From Melioribacteraceae bacterium (GTDB lineage Bacteria; Bacteroidota; Ignavibacteria; Ignavibacteriales; Melioribacteraceae), in NCBI GenBank assembly GCA_023230485.1, contig JALNXG010000045.1, forward strand, positions 1 to 32,105: a DNA stretch of 32,105 nt. The letters run 5' to 3'. How positions within the stretch are numbered: the first letter of the stretch is position 1; each line of letters begins with the position of its first letter. Position numbers and translations under genes: made by a program. The notes beneath the pieces were generated by a model. The model was not told where the DNA came from. It saw nothing but the letters and a program-made list of their open reading frames with translations, and made no database searches. Positions 6,822 to 15,630 of the stretch are shown piece by piece.

Positions 6822-8546
6822 TTATCCATCAATTTCCAATTGTGATAGGAGTTTATGCAAGTGGCTGCGATTTATTCCGAGTATTTTGGCGGCATCGGAT
6901 TTTGATTTCACCTTCTTTAATATCTTGCCGATATAAAGTTTTCTAAATTCTTCCTCCGCTTCAGATAATGTTTTCTCCAAAGAGGTAGTTACTGTATCTT
7001 CCTTTAAGTCTACAATCTCCGGCGGCAGATCTTCAATTGTAATCTCATTCGATTTGGAAAGTATTACACTTCGCTGAATAATATTCTCTAATTCTCTAAT
7101 ATTTCCCGGAAAAGGATATTGCTCAAGCACATCAAGTGCTTCACAGCTAATAGTATATCCGCTTCCCGTTTCTGAATGTTTTGATAAGAAAAATTTTGCA
7201 AGCTCATCAATATCGTCTTTTCTTTCACGAAGTGAAGGGAGTTTTATCTCAATCACCTTGAGGCGATAATACAAATCCTCTCTGAATAATTTATCGGCTA
7301 TCATGGCTGATAAATCTTTATTAGTAGCGGCAATAAAGCGGACATTAATTTTTTTCGATGTAATGCCGCCGAGCCGCTCAATCTCACGGGTCTGGATAAC
7401 ACGTAAAAGTTTTGCTTGGAGATTGATTGTCATCTCACCGATTTCATCAAGGAATATCGTTCCGCCATCGGCTGTCTCTAATCGTCCCGGCTTACTTTTA
7501 ATCGCACCTGTGAATGCGCCTGTCTCGTATCCGAATAATTCCGATTCCAATAAATCGGATGGAATTGCTCCGCAATTAACGGCGACAAATGGTTTATCCC
7601 TACGAGGTGAATTTTCGTGAATTGCTTGTGCTAATAAATCTTTTCCCGTCCCATTTTCTCCGAGTAATAAAACTGAAGCATCGCTTTCAGCCACTTTCGC
7701 AGAGAGTTTCAAGATTTCATATAGTTTTCGGCTTGATCCTATAATATTATCATACTTAAATTGACTTCTAAGCTCCATAAAATCGATGCAACTTTTTTCT
7801 TGAAGTTTTTTTTCTAAATAATTTATCTCTAGCGATACTTCCATTCCTCTTACAATCTGACGCGCAAAAGAAATGAGAAAAGCCAAATCCGACTCTTTGA
7901 AAGGAATATTTCTATTTCTTCTATCGATATATACAACACCTAAAATTTTATTATTTGATATCAGAGGTACACTCAAAGCTGACGAGAGCTTCAAAGAGAT
8001 AACACTTAATTTATTAACAAGATCGGGATAAGTATTAATGTCATCTATCTTTAGTGGCTCTGATTTTTCGATTGTTTCTTTTATAATTGATATGCTTAAT
8101 TCTTTTGTAGTTGGATCGTTCTCCGGATCGAGATTTTTTGCTACGATCTTTTCTATCTGCTTCATATCATTCATTAATACAATAAAACCTTCATCAGCAT
8201 CTAATTCTTTTACAACTGTCTCGATAGCCGATTCCATTAATCTTCGCATATCAGTTTCAGATTGGAATTGAATGCCCGAAGCATAAAGCCGCTCTAAACG
8301 ATTTTTCTCATCTCGAAGTTTTCCAAATTCTGATTCAACTTTTTCGCATTGATCAATAAGCTCTTTTATGTCTGTGCTAATTCCTCTATTAAAATCCATT
8401 ATTTTTCTGAAAAGACGATCTATATCTTTTCCGAGTTCAGGGGTTTCTTTTACCTTTCCCGAAAGCTCTACGAACCCTTGCGAAAGTTGTGAAATAAATT
8501 CGCCGAGTGATTTATTCACTTGCTGGTTTTTTATTTTAGTATCCAT
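6822..8546 (-). CDS. Sigma-54-dependent transcriptional activator with GAF sensor domain
   Basis: A 574-aa enhancer-binding protein. Residues ~1-90 are mostly helical and probably coiled coil; ~95-250 fit a GAF domain (DADEGFIVLMND, LSSALSVPLISNNKILGVVYIDRR). The AAA+ ATPase covers ~265-500 with Walker A GENGTGKD (296-303), the sigma-54-contact loop GAFTGA (343-348), Walker B GGTIFLDEIGE (361-371) and the arginine-finger region near YYRLKVIEIKLPSLRERKDD. The C-terminal Fis-type helix-turn-helix is ~550-570 (SDAAKILGINRSHLHKLLSQ). All catalytic motifs are intact. There is no receiver or FHA domain, so it is not a standard two-component regulator; the GAF domain or the kinase encoded 11 nt upstream probably controls it. 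Targets may be the envelope genes downstream. Confidence 0.95.
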   Translation of the reverse strand: MDTKIKNQQVNKSLGEFISQLSQGFVELSGKVKETPELGKDIDRLFRKIMDFNRGISTDIKELIDQCEKVESEFGKLRDEKNRLERLYASGIQFQSETDMRRLMESAIETVVKELDADEGFIVLMNDMKQIEKIVAKNLDPENDPTTKELSISIIKETIEKSEPLKIDDINTYPDLVNKLSVISLKLSSALSVPLISNNKILGVVYIDRRNRNIPFKESDLAFLISFARQIVRGMEVSLEINYLEKKLQEKSCIDFMELRSQFKYDNIIGSSRKLYEILKLSAKVAESDASVLLLGENGTGKDLLAQAIHENSPRRDKPFVAVNCGAIPSDLLESELFGYETGAFTGAIKSKPGRLETADGGTIFLDEIGEMTINLQAKLLRVIQTREIERLGGITSKKINVRFIAATNKDLSAMIADKLFREDLYYRLKVIEIKLPSLRERKDDIDELAKFFLSKHSETGSGYTISCEALDVLEQYPFPGNIRELENIIQRSVILSKSNEITIEDLPPEIVDLKEDTVTTSLEKTLSEAEEEFRKLYIGKILKKVKSKSDAAKILGINRSHLHKLLSQLEIDG

Positions 8547-8557
8547 ATTCTATGCTA

Positions 8558-11500
8558 TTAGGAAATTTGATTTAATAAAATTAATATTTCTGTGAATGAA
8601 GTATATCTATCATCCGGATTTTTTTCTAAACATTTTTTTACTAATGAATTTAGTTCAGGAGAAATATCCTTATTTACTTCTATCGGCTCTGGCGGAACAG
8701 TGTTAAATATTGAATGAATAAGTGCAATTTCATTCTCCCCATTAAATGGAAGTTTATTTGCACACATCTGATATGCGACCACACCAAATGAAAAGATATC
8801 AGTTCTTTGATCCACTTGAACATTTGTTATTTGCTCCGGGGCTACATAACCAAGAGTCCCGATAACCGTACCAAGTGAAGTCATTGTTGATACCAAAGGC
8901 GATTTCGATAATCCAAAATCCATTATCCTGATATTATTTTTATCATCAAACATTATGTTTTGCGATTTTAGATCTCGATGCAAAACATTATTTGTGTGGA
9001 TTAACTTCATCCCTTCACTAATTTGTTTCAATATAGAAATGATTGTTGCCGAAGTAAGTGGAAAATTATTTTTTATATAATCATCTAATGTTCCGCCGCT
9101 CAAGTATTCCATCGCAATAAAGCTATGTTTTTGTGTTTCGCCGTATTCAAATACCTTAACAATGTTTTTATGATCAAGAGATGAAAGAAGACGACCCTCG
9201 GAATTTAATCTTCTTTTATTTTCTTCATCATTTACTAGTTGAGAATTAAGCACTTTAATAGCAACGGTGTTCCCATTTTGAGAATCAATAGCTTTAAATA
9301 CTTTCCCCATGCCGCCCATACCGATAATATCAATAACCTTATAATGCGAAATATAACTGCTCTCTTTTTTATCTATATATTCCGATCCATAATATATAAA
9401 AGAGAGTAAAACTCCCCCCAAGAAAAGTGGATTAAATACAAGAGAAAAAAGAAACTTATAATCGATTGTAAAATGAATTAATAATAGATAGCCGAATATA
9501 AGTACTAATATAAAATACCATTCAGTTGTTATTCTGTAAATTGATTTTTCCCGAGTGTAATAATAAATGGCGACAGTAATTAATAATAATAGAGATAATT
9601 TAATTATTTCCTGAAGGAGATTTAATTTCAGTATAGTCCTATTGAATGATTTATATGTTCTTATAAAATTATGAGAAAGAAAACTCGATTCAGTAACTCT
9701 ATATAATTTTCCAATTTCATTTACATCAATATTTTCCTTAGTTCCGGAGGGAAATTCAACAACTGCTTTGTAATTATAATCAGGATTAATTCCGAAATGA
9801 ATTACGGGACTATTTTGTTGTGAAATAGGGCTATCACCCAAACCGATACTTTTGCGTGAACTATATATTAAACTATCTTTTTTATCATAAGCAGATAAAA
9901 CAACGGATGCGCCGATGCCGTCTCTATTACTTAAATCTGTAACAATGCCGAACTTTACAAAATTTTTATTTGTTAAATTATTTCTATAAAGAATTGCTCT
10001 ATCACCTTTACCGAGGGATTCGCGTGAGCTTCCTATAAATAGATCTAAATCACCATCGTTATCAAAATCATTAAATGAAGGATTACCAATAAATGATATA
10101 CCAACATCTTTGCCAACCTCTTCAAAATAAAATTCAGGTGAATTTATAAATAATCGTTCACCAACAAAAAGATCTAACCAACCATCATTATTAATATCTT
10201 CAGCATTCAATATTCCATTAGATGGGTCTTGGTGCATAAGAGGCATATCAAGACCGATTCCTGTTATCTCTTCAAACGTTGCATCCCCTTTATTGATTAG
10301 CACTTTAAGCTGATATTCATTATCAAAGGCAAGTATATCGTTAAATCCATCATTATTAATATCAGCGGCAATTGATGAATAAAAATTACCTGCAATTCCA
10401 TCTTCGGCAAAAAAAGTGGAATCACTCTTCTCTTCGAATTTAAAATTACCTTTATTTAAAAACAAAAATAGATGTTGATTATTTTGCCCGACTTTATATA
10501 TAAGTAATATATCCACTAGACCATCATTATTGAAATCTGCTATATTAGCACCATAACAATTTTGATCTATTAATTTCTTTAATCCCGATTTTGCATAAAC
10601 ATTTTTAAACTTACCTATGCCATTGTTTTGAAATAACATATCGTGGTTATTAAAGTTGAAGAAATAAAGATCGAGATAGCCATCATTATTAAAATCCGCA
10701 GTTTTCATTCCCGCTAATGGGAGACTATTTTGTATATAGTCAAAATCGATCAACTTTTCTTCACTCGGGACAAAATCTAAACCATTATCGCCGAATGAAT
10801 AAGTATAATTAACATCATCTTGTAACTCGATTAAATCTTTATTAGAGTCATTATCAAAATCAGCAAGTAAAGCTGAAAAGCTCATCTTAATCTGATTTTT
10901 ATTATTTAAATCGCGCGAAATTTCTGAGAAGATCCCATCGCCCTGATTCTTATATATTATATTCGGAGCGAGTTCCGAAAGAACAAATAGATTTGATGGC
11001 TCATAAATGCTATTACTAAAAAATATTCCCGCTCTTCCATCTCTTCTTAATGATGCCTGCGAAGTTACATCGGTAAAAGAAAAATTCATCCCTTGAGAGT
11101 TTGTATAAATTCCATAATTACCAATTAACCAAATTCGAAACGAACCATCATTATCATTTAATACATCTATATCAATGAAAGAATCATCAAATACTTTTAT
11201 AGATTCATTTTCAATCCATTTACCATCAGTTAATTCTATTAAAGTAGAGCGATCACCGACTATCCAAGCTTTATCTCTACTAATAGCTTTTATTGAAATC
11301 AATCCGACACGGAAATCATTTTCTATTTCTCTCCATTGACCATTAACATAATTAAGTACAGTACCTTTGTCACCAACAATCCATCCGAAATCCTTATCCA
11401 CCATTGAAATTTTTCTTAATTGAGTTTCTACTGGTGATTTAAATTTTTTCCAATTTCCATTTTCATATTTAAGAATTATTCCTCCCTTGCCGATTGCCCA

Positions 11501-12100
11501 TCCTTCTTCATCGGAAAGCATTTGAACATCTTCAAGGTCTCCCTGCTTATAAGTTTCCCCCTCCTTTCTAAGAACGGGACTGAACTGTGTAACCCACTTT
11601 TTTCCATCGTAATAAGTTATATTTCCTTGTTGTCCGACAGCCCATGCCTTCCCACTCTTTGTAATCGAGAGCCCTGCTAGCATAGCATAATCAACGTTAT
11701 CCCACATCATTTTTGGTAAATTTATTCTTTCTTCTTTTCCGTTTTTAATTGATGTAAGTATCGGTTGATACTGACCGAAATGAGTAAGATGATTTACAAC
11801 CCAGATAGAACTATCTGGTGTAACTCCTAAAAGTGGAAAATCCGAATAAGGGTAATTAAAAATTGGATTCCAACTTTTTCCATCGAAACGATATAATACT
11901 CCTCTTACTTTTTCACCTTGTCCGCGTGATACAGCAATACCAAAATCTTTGCTGTACATTTTTATCTTAGCACCTAAATCCAAAACAGTTTGTTTAAACC
12001 AAACTTCGTTTGTCGATTTATTTATTTCACTTTTGGGAATTTGTTCTTTACAGCTAATTATAGATATTATCGCAAGGACTAAAAGAAGAATTTTATTCAA
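8558..12100 (-). CDS. Membrane Ser/Thr protein kinase with beta-propeller/FG-GAP/ASPIC extracytoplasmic region
   Basis: About 1180 aa from the TTG at 12100, chosen because AAAGG lies 5 nt before it and it gives a compact lipoprotein signal, MNKILLLVLAIISIISC; a TTG at 12139 would add 13 residues. N-terminal residues ~25-350 have Ycf48-like propeller units (GWAIGKGGIILKYENG, GWIVGDKGTVLNYVNG). Then come at least six calcium-type FG-GAP/VCBS motifs (DFNNDGYLDLY, DFNNDGLVDIL, DINNDGWLDLF, DFDNDGDLDLF) and an ASPIC/UnbV-like segment (NRDGIGASVVLSA, VEFPSGTKENIDV). Three membrane helices follow (~833-848, 861-879, 883-904), which places the C-terminus in the cytoplasm. The kinase domain has GMGGMGKV (927-934), Lys949, HRDLKSQN (1041-1048), DFG (1061-1063) and APEQ, so it should be active. 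It is first in an operon with the sigma-54 activator. The ligand is unknown. Confidence 0.92.
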   Translation of the reverse strand: MNKILLLVLAIISIISCKEQIPKSEINKSTNEVWFKQTVLDLGAKIKMYSKDFGIAVSRGQGEKVRGVLYRFDGKSWNPIFNYPYSDFPLLGVTPDSSIWVVNHLTHFGQYQPILTSIKNGKEERINLPKMMWDNVDYAMLAGLSITKSGKAWAVGQQGNITYYDGKKWVTQFSPVLRKEGETYKQGDLEDVQMLSDEEGWAIGKGGIILKYENGNWKKFKSPVETQLRKISMVDKDFGWIVGDKGTVLNYVNGQWREIENDFRVGLISIKAISRDKAWIVGDRSTLIELTDGKWIENESIKVFDDSFIDIDVLNDNDGSFRIWLIGNYGIYTNSQGMNFSFTDVTSQASLRRDGRAGIFFSNSIYEPSNLFVLSELAPNIIYKNQGDGIFSEISRDLNNKNQIKMSFSALLADFDNDSNKDLIELQDDVNYTYSFGDNGLDFVPSEEKLIDFDYIQNSLPLAGMKTADFNNDGYLDLYFFNFNNHDMLFQNNGIGKFKNVYAKSGLKKLIDQNCYGANIADFNNDGLVDILLIYKVGQNNQHLFLFLNKGNFKFEEKSDSTFFAEDGIAGNFYSSIAADINNDGFNDILAFDNEYQLKVLINKGDATFEEITGIGLDMPLMHQDPSNGILNAEDINNDGWLDLFVGERLFINSPEFYFEEVGKDVGISFIGNPSFNDFDNDGDLDLFIGSSRESLGKGDRAILYRNNLTNKNFVKFGIVTDLSNRDGIGASVVLSAYDKKDSLIYSSRKSIGLGDSPISQQNSPVIHFGINPDYNYKAVVEFPSGTKENIDVNEIGKLYRVTESSFLSHNFIRTYKSFNRTILKLNLLQEIIKLSLLLLITVAIYYYTREKSIYRITTEWYFILVLIFGYLLLIHFTIDYKFLFSLVFNPLFLGGVLLSFIYYGSEYIDKKESSYISHYKVIDIIGMGGMGKVFKAIDSQNGNTVAIKVLNSQLVNDEENKRRLNSEGRLLSSLDHKNIVKVFEYGETQKHSFIAMEYLSGGTLDDYIKNNFPLTSATIISILKQISEGMKLIHTNNVLHRDLKSQNIMFDDKNNIRIMDFGLSKSPLVSTMTSLGTVIGTLGYVAPEQITNVQVDQRTDIFSFGVVAYQMCANKLPFNGENEIALIHSIFNTVPPEPIEVNKDISPELNSLVKKCLEKNPDDRYTSFTEILILLNQIS

Positions 12101-12239
12101 GATAACCTTTAGTTTTGTTTGTGAAATTGATGATAACAATTAAAAACGAAATATTACATATCCCTTATCACAAAAAAAGGATTGTTAATCTTTTTTTGAT
12201 TATTTTTTGAATATTGATAATAACAAATAATAACAATAT

Positions 12240-12797
12240 ATGAAAGAGATAAGCGTGTCAAACCCATGGCATTCAGTAAAAATTGGTAATTTCGCACCTC
12301 AAATAGTTAATACAATAATCGAAATACCAAAAGGTTCTAAAGCAAAATATGAATTAGACAAAGAGAGCGGATTAATAAAATTAGATCGTGTTCTTTTCTC
12401 CGCTGTCCATTATCCGGCTAATTATGGATTTATTCCGCGTACACTCGGCGATGATAATGATCCCCTCGATGTGCTTGTAATGTGCTCTATCGATGTGGAT
12501 CCACTTTGTATGATCGAAGCTAAAATTATCGGCTTAATGGAGATGATCGACGAGAACGAAAAAGATGATAAGATTATTGCTGTAGCAAATAATGATATTT
12601 CTGTAAGTTACATAGATGATATGAGTATGCTTCCTCCTCATACGACTATTCAGCTTCAAAGATTTTTTGAAGACTATAAAAAATTAGAGCACAAGAATGT
12701 AATTGTAGACCGATTCCTAGGAAAAGAAGAAGCATATAAAGTAATTGAAGAGGGTATTGCTCTTTATAATAAAACGTTTGGTGTCCAACCGGAATAA
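12240..12797 (+). CDS. ppa: Inorganic pyrophosphatase, family I
   Basis: A 185-aa soluble pyrophosphatase that splits pyrophosphate into two phosphates, driving biosynthetic reactions in the cytoplasm. The metal-binding signature DDNDPLD is at residues 71-77 (Asp72, Asp74 and Asp77 correspond to the three Asp of the family signature D-x-D-P-x-D). The substrate-binding segment EIPKGSKAKYELDK is at 28-41, HYPANYGFIPRT at 57-68, and the second metal pair is near MIDENEKDDK. The length is usual. It stands alone, divergent from the kinase gene, with a very AT-rich 139-bp region between the two starts. The ribosome site is poor. Confidence 0.95.
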   Translation: MKEISVSNPWHSVKIGNFAPQIVNTIIEIPKGSKAKYELDKESGLIKLDRVLFSAVHYPANYGFIPRTLGDDNDPLDVLVMCSIDVDPLCMIEAKIIGLMEMIDENEKDDKIIAVANNDISVSYIDDMSMLPPHTTIQLQRFFEDYKKLEHKNVIVDRFLGKEEAYKVIEEGIALYNKTFGVQPE

Positions 12798-12803
12798 AGA
12801 GTT

Positions 12804-12904
12804 GAGTAAATAACTACTCGACAGAAATAAAGACGCAACTTAAATAAATACTCAATCCTCGCCATTAGGTGGCTTAGTAGATTTGTTTTAGAGTAGTTTA
12901 TTTA
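12804..12904. repeat. Inverted and direct repeats between convergent genes, probable terminator region
   Basis: TAAATAACTACTC (12807-12819) is repeated in the reverse sense as GAGTAGTTTATTTA (12891-12904), allowing one bulged base. A related direct copy, TAAATAAATACTC, lies between them at 12841-12853. The two left arms could compete for the single right arm. A short GAGTA/TACTC hairpin (12804-12808/12815-12819) is also possible. The gap separates convergent ppa and permease genes, so a bidirectional terminator is the simplest reading. Confidence 0.4.
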
Positions 12905-14308
12905 CTATTTCTCTTTTTTATTCCAATAAAAATAGAATGGCAGTCCAATAGTTATAAGCATTAATCCCATCATTGCGTTTTCTGTATCTGCATAAATGGA
13001 ATTAAGCAAAAACAAAAAAGAAAAGATTACAAAAATCATGGGGGTATATGGATATCCCCATACTTTATAGTAACGTTCCGAAGTCCCCATCTTTTTTCTT
13101 AGAACAAACACACCATAAGCACCGAGCATGTAAAAAAGCCAAGAAGCGAAAATCACATAATCGGTAATAGTATCAAACGAACCGGACAAAACTAATACTG
13201 ATGACCAAATTCCTTGCACTACGAGCGAGACATGAGGTGTATTATATTTTGGATGAATCTTTCCTAAGCCCTTAAAAAATAATTTATTCTCCGACATTGC
13301 ATATTGAACACGTGCAGTAGCTAATATACTTCCATTTAATGCACCGAAAGTGGAGATTATTACTGCAATCGAAACAATCGATCCACCTGAACTTCCGAAT
13401 ATTTTCTCTGCCGCCGATGCCGCTACTAATGGCGATTTTGCTATCTCCTCTATTGGCATTACATATAGATAGGCAAGATTAATAATTACATAAACACCAA
13501 TGACAATGAGAGTACCAAATAATAAACCAAGTGAAACATTCTTTTGAGCATTTTTTACTTCACCGGAAACGAACGTTAAATTATTCCATCCATCATAAGC
13601 CCAAAACGCTCCGGCAAGTGCTAATCCAATCATTGAAATTAAATTACTGCTTACCTGCGGCTCAAGTGCAAAATTATTATATACGTTTGATAAAGAACCT
13701 TGACCGAAAAAGAAAAGAAGAAATGATAAAATTAATATTGTAGCAATTTTTACGAATGTAACAAAAGTCTGTACTCCACCGCCGAACACAACACCGACAT
13801 AATTGACAGCGGTTAAAAAGAGTATTACTAATATTGCAATTAACTTAGTTCCGAAGTTAACTAATGGATGAATATCTCCAATAGCCGGAAGGAAGAAATG
13901 CATATCAGTAAAAAACTTTGGAAGCTCTGGAAATTTTATGAAGTAACCAACGTATTCTGCGAATGCATAAGCGATTGCAGCTTGACTGCCGGTCTGAATT
14001 ACAGCAAGTACTGACCAACCATATAAATAAGCAGTGAACTTTCCATACATCTCTTTGAAATAAATAAATTGTCCGCCTGTACTTGGTAAGATACTTGATA
14101 TCTCTGCATTGATTGCCGCACCAATTAATGTAATCAATCCTGCCCCGACCCAAACTAAAATCATAAGTTCGGGGGACATTAATTGCTCGGCTATCGAAGA
14201 TGGTTTGCGAAAAATTCCCGAACCAATCATCGATCCTGCCACGAGCATAATCGCGGCAATCAGACCAAGTCCTCTTACCAATTCACTTTTTGAATTGCCC
14301 TTTATCAT
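12905..14308 (-). CDS. APC-superfamily amino-acid permease
   Basis: A 467-aa inner-membrane transporter with about 12 hydrophobic segments. The first helix carries GSMIGSGIFRKP, the unwound substrate-binding motif of the APC superfamily (G-S/A-G-I-G-S-G-I-F type). The second segment, GAGLITLIGAAINAEISSILPSTGG, is also typical, as is FWAYDGWNN in the middle helix. Overall it resembles the L-type/SteT amino-acid exchanger branch (LAT), which swaps neutral amino acids, but the substrate cannot be read from sequence. It ends in a short charged tail, YFYWNKKEK. The start is divergent from the dicarboxylate/amino-acid symporter gene with a 73-bp shared promoter region, so the two transporters may be co-regulated. 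Confidence 0.9.
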   Translation of the reverse strand: MIKGNSKSELVRGLGLIAAIMLVAGSMIGSGIFRKPSSIAEQLMSPELMILVWVGAGLITLIGAAINAEISSILPSTGGQFIYFKEMYGKFTAYLYGWSVLAVIQTGSQAAIAYAFAEYVGYFIKFPELPKFFTDMHFFLPAIGDIHPLVNFGTKLIAILVILFLTAVNYVGVVFGGGVQTFVTFVKIATILILSFLLFFFGQGSLSNVYNNFALEPQVSSNLISMIGLALAGAFWAYDGWNNLTFVSGEVKNAQKNVSLGLLFGTLIVIGVYVIINLAYLYVMPIEEIAKSPLVAASAAEKIFGSSGGSIVSIAVIISTFGALNGSILATARVQYAMSENKLFFKGLGKIHPKYNTPHVSLVVQGIWSSVLVLSGSFDTITDYVIFASWLFYMLGAYGVFVLRKKMGTSERYYKVWGYPYTPMIFVIFSFLFLLNSIYADTENAMMGLMLITIGLPFYFYWNKKEK

Positions 14309-14381
14309 ATTTATTTCGTCAAAAAAATTGTTTTGAAGATAAGGAAAAATTAAATTAACTACTCAAATAAAATTTGGTACT

Positions 14382-15629
14382 ATGAAATTAAAAATGCCCA
14401 AGCTACATAATCAGATAATTTTTGCATTAATAGCAGGGGCTTTGTTTGGTTCGATAAGCAATTATGGTGTTGAGATTAAATGGCTCGGAGATATTTTTAT
14501 TCGTCTTCTTAATATGGTTGCCGTGCCTTTGGTTCTTTCTTCTTTAATTGTCGGCTCTGCAAGTCTCGGTGATATCCGTAAATTTACACGCATCGGTGGT
14601 AAGACAATATCATTTTATATGGTTACTACCGGTATAGCCGTTACAATCGGTTTAGTACTCGCAAACATAATCCGCCCCGGCGAGATAATGAATTCGGATA
14701 CGAAGGCTAGCCTCCTCTCTGCTTATCAAGGGGATGCCGCCACGACTCTTCATAATAAAATCGATTATAGTATTACAGACCAGATCGTAAATCTTGTTCC
14801 AAAAAATCCTTTTGGAGCAATTGCGCAAAGTGAAATGATTCAGATAGTTTTCTTCGCTGTTTTGCTTGGTATGGTTCTTACAATGATTAATAAAGAGAAA
14901 TCCGCACCGGTAATTAATTTTTTTGATGGTCTTAGTGAAGCAATGATTAAGCTTGTGGAATTAGTAATGTACACAGCTCCTATTGGTGTATTTGCTCTTA
15001 TTGCAGCAACAGTTTCTCAATTCGGTTATGAAATACTCCAAACATTGATTTGGTATTCGCTTACTGTTTTAGTCGGATTTATTATACATACATTTTTTGT
15101 TTATTCATCAATCATAAAAATATTTACAAAGATAAAACCGATAAAATTTTTCAAAGCAATTCGTGAAGCACATGCTATTGCATTCAGCACAAGCTCATCT
15201 GCAGCAACATTACCCGTAAATATGGAATGCTGTCAAGAGAATCTCGGAATCTCAAAAAGTATTACGAGCTTTGTTCTGCCGCTTGGAGCTACGATTAATA
15301 TGGATGGTACTGCTTTATATCAAGGTGTTGCCGCAGTATTCATTGCCCAGGTTTATGGAATGGACTTAAACTTAGTTCAGCAAGCGACCATAGTTTTTAC
15401 TGCTATTCTCGCTTCTATCGGAACTGCTCCTGTGCCCGGAGTTGGAATTATTATGCTTGCAGTAATACTTAAATCAGTTGGTATTCCGGAAGAAGGAATT
15501 GCATTGATTATCGGAGTAGATAGAATTTTAGATATGTGCAGGACAGTTACAAATATTACCGGCGATGCAGCCGTTGCTGCTGCAATCGCTACATCAGAAA
15601 ATGAAATTAATTTGAGCAAAATTGAATAA
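14382..15629 (+). CDS. Glutamate/aspartate or dicarboxylate:cation symporter (DAACS family)
   Basis: A 415-aa inner-membrane transporter of the GltP/DctA family. Signatures are the re-entrant-loop serines SSSAATLP (Ser271-273 onward), NMDGTALYQG in transmembrane segment 7, and the substrate-binding helix DRILDMCRTVTNITGD (380-395). Asp384, Arg387, Thr388 and Asn391 correspond to the residues that bind the amino and side-chain carboxyl groups in the archaeal homologue GltPh. The Arg favours an acidic substrate (glutamate, aspartate, succinate or fumarate) over neutral amino acids. Coupling to Na+ or H+ cannot be told. The K+ transporter gene starts 1 nt after its stop, so the two are cotranscribed. 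Confidence 0.93.
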   Translation: MKLKMPKLHNQIIFALIAGALFGSISNYGVEIKWLGDIFIRLLNMVAVPLVLSSLIVGSASLGDIRKFTRIGGKTISFYMVTTGIAVTIGLVLANIIRPGEIMNSDTKASLLSAYQGDAATTLHNKIDYSITDQIVNLVPKNPFGAIAQSEMIQIVFFAVLLGMVLTMINKEKSAPVINFFDGLSEAMIKLVELVMYTAPIGVFALIAATVSQFGYEILQTLIWYSLTVLVGFIIHTFFVYSSIIKIFTKIKPIKFFKAIREAHAIAFSTSSSAATLPVNMECCQENLGISKSITSFVLPLGATINMDGTALYQGVAAVFIAQVYGMDLNLVQQATIVFTAILASIGTAPVPGVGIIMLAVILKSVGIPEEGIALIIGVDRILDMCRTVTNITGDAAVAAAIATSENEINLSKIE

Positions 15630-15630
15630 T

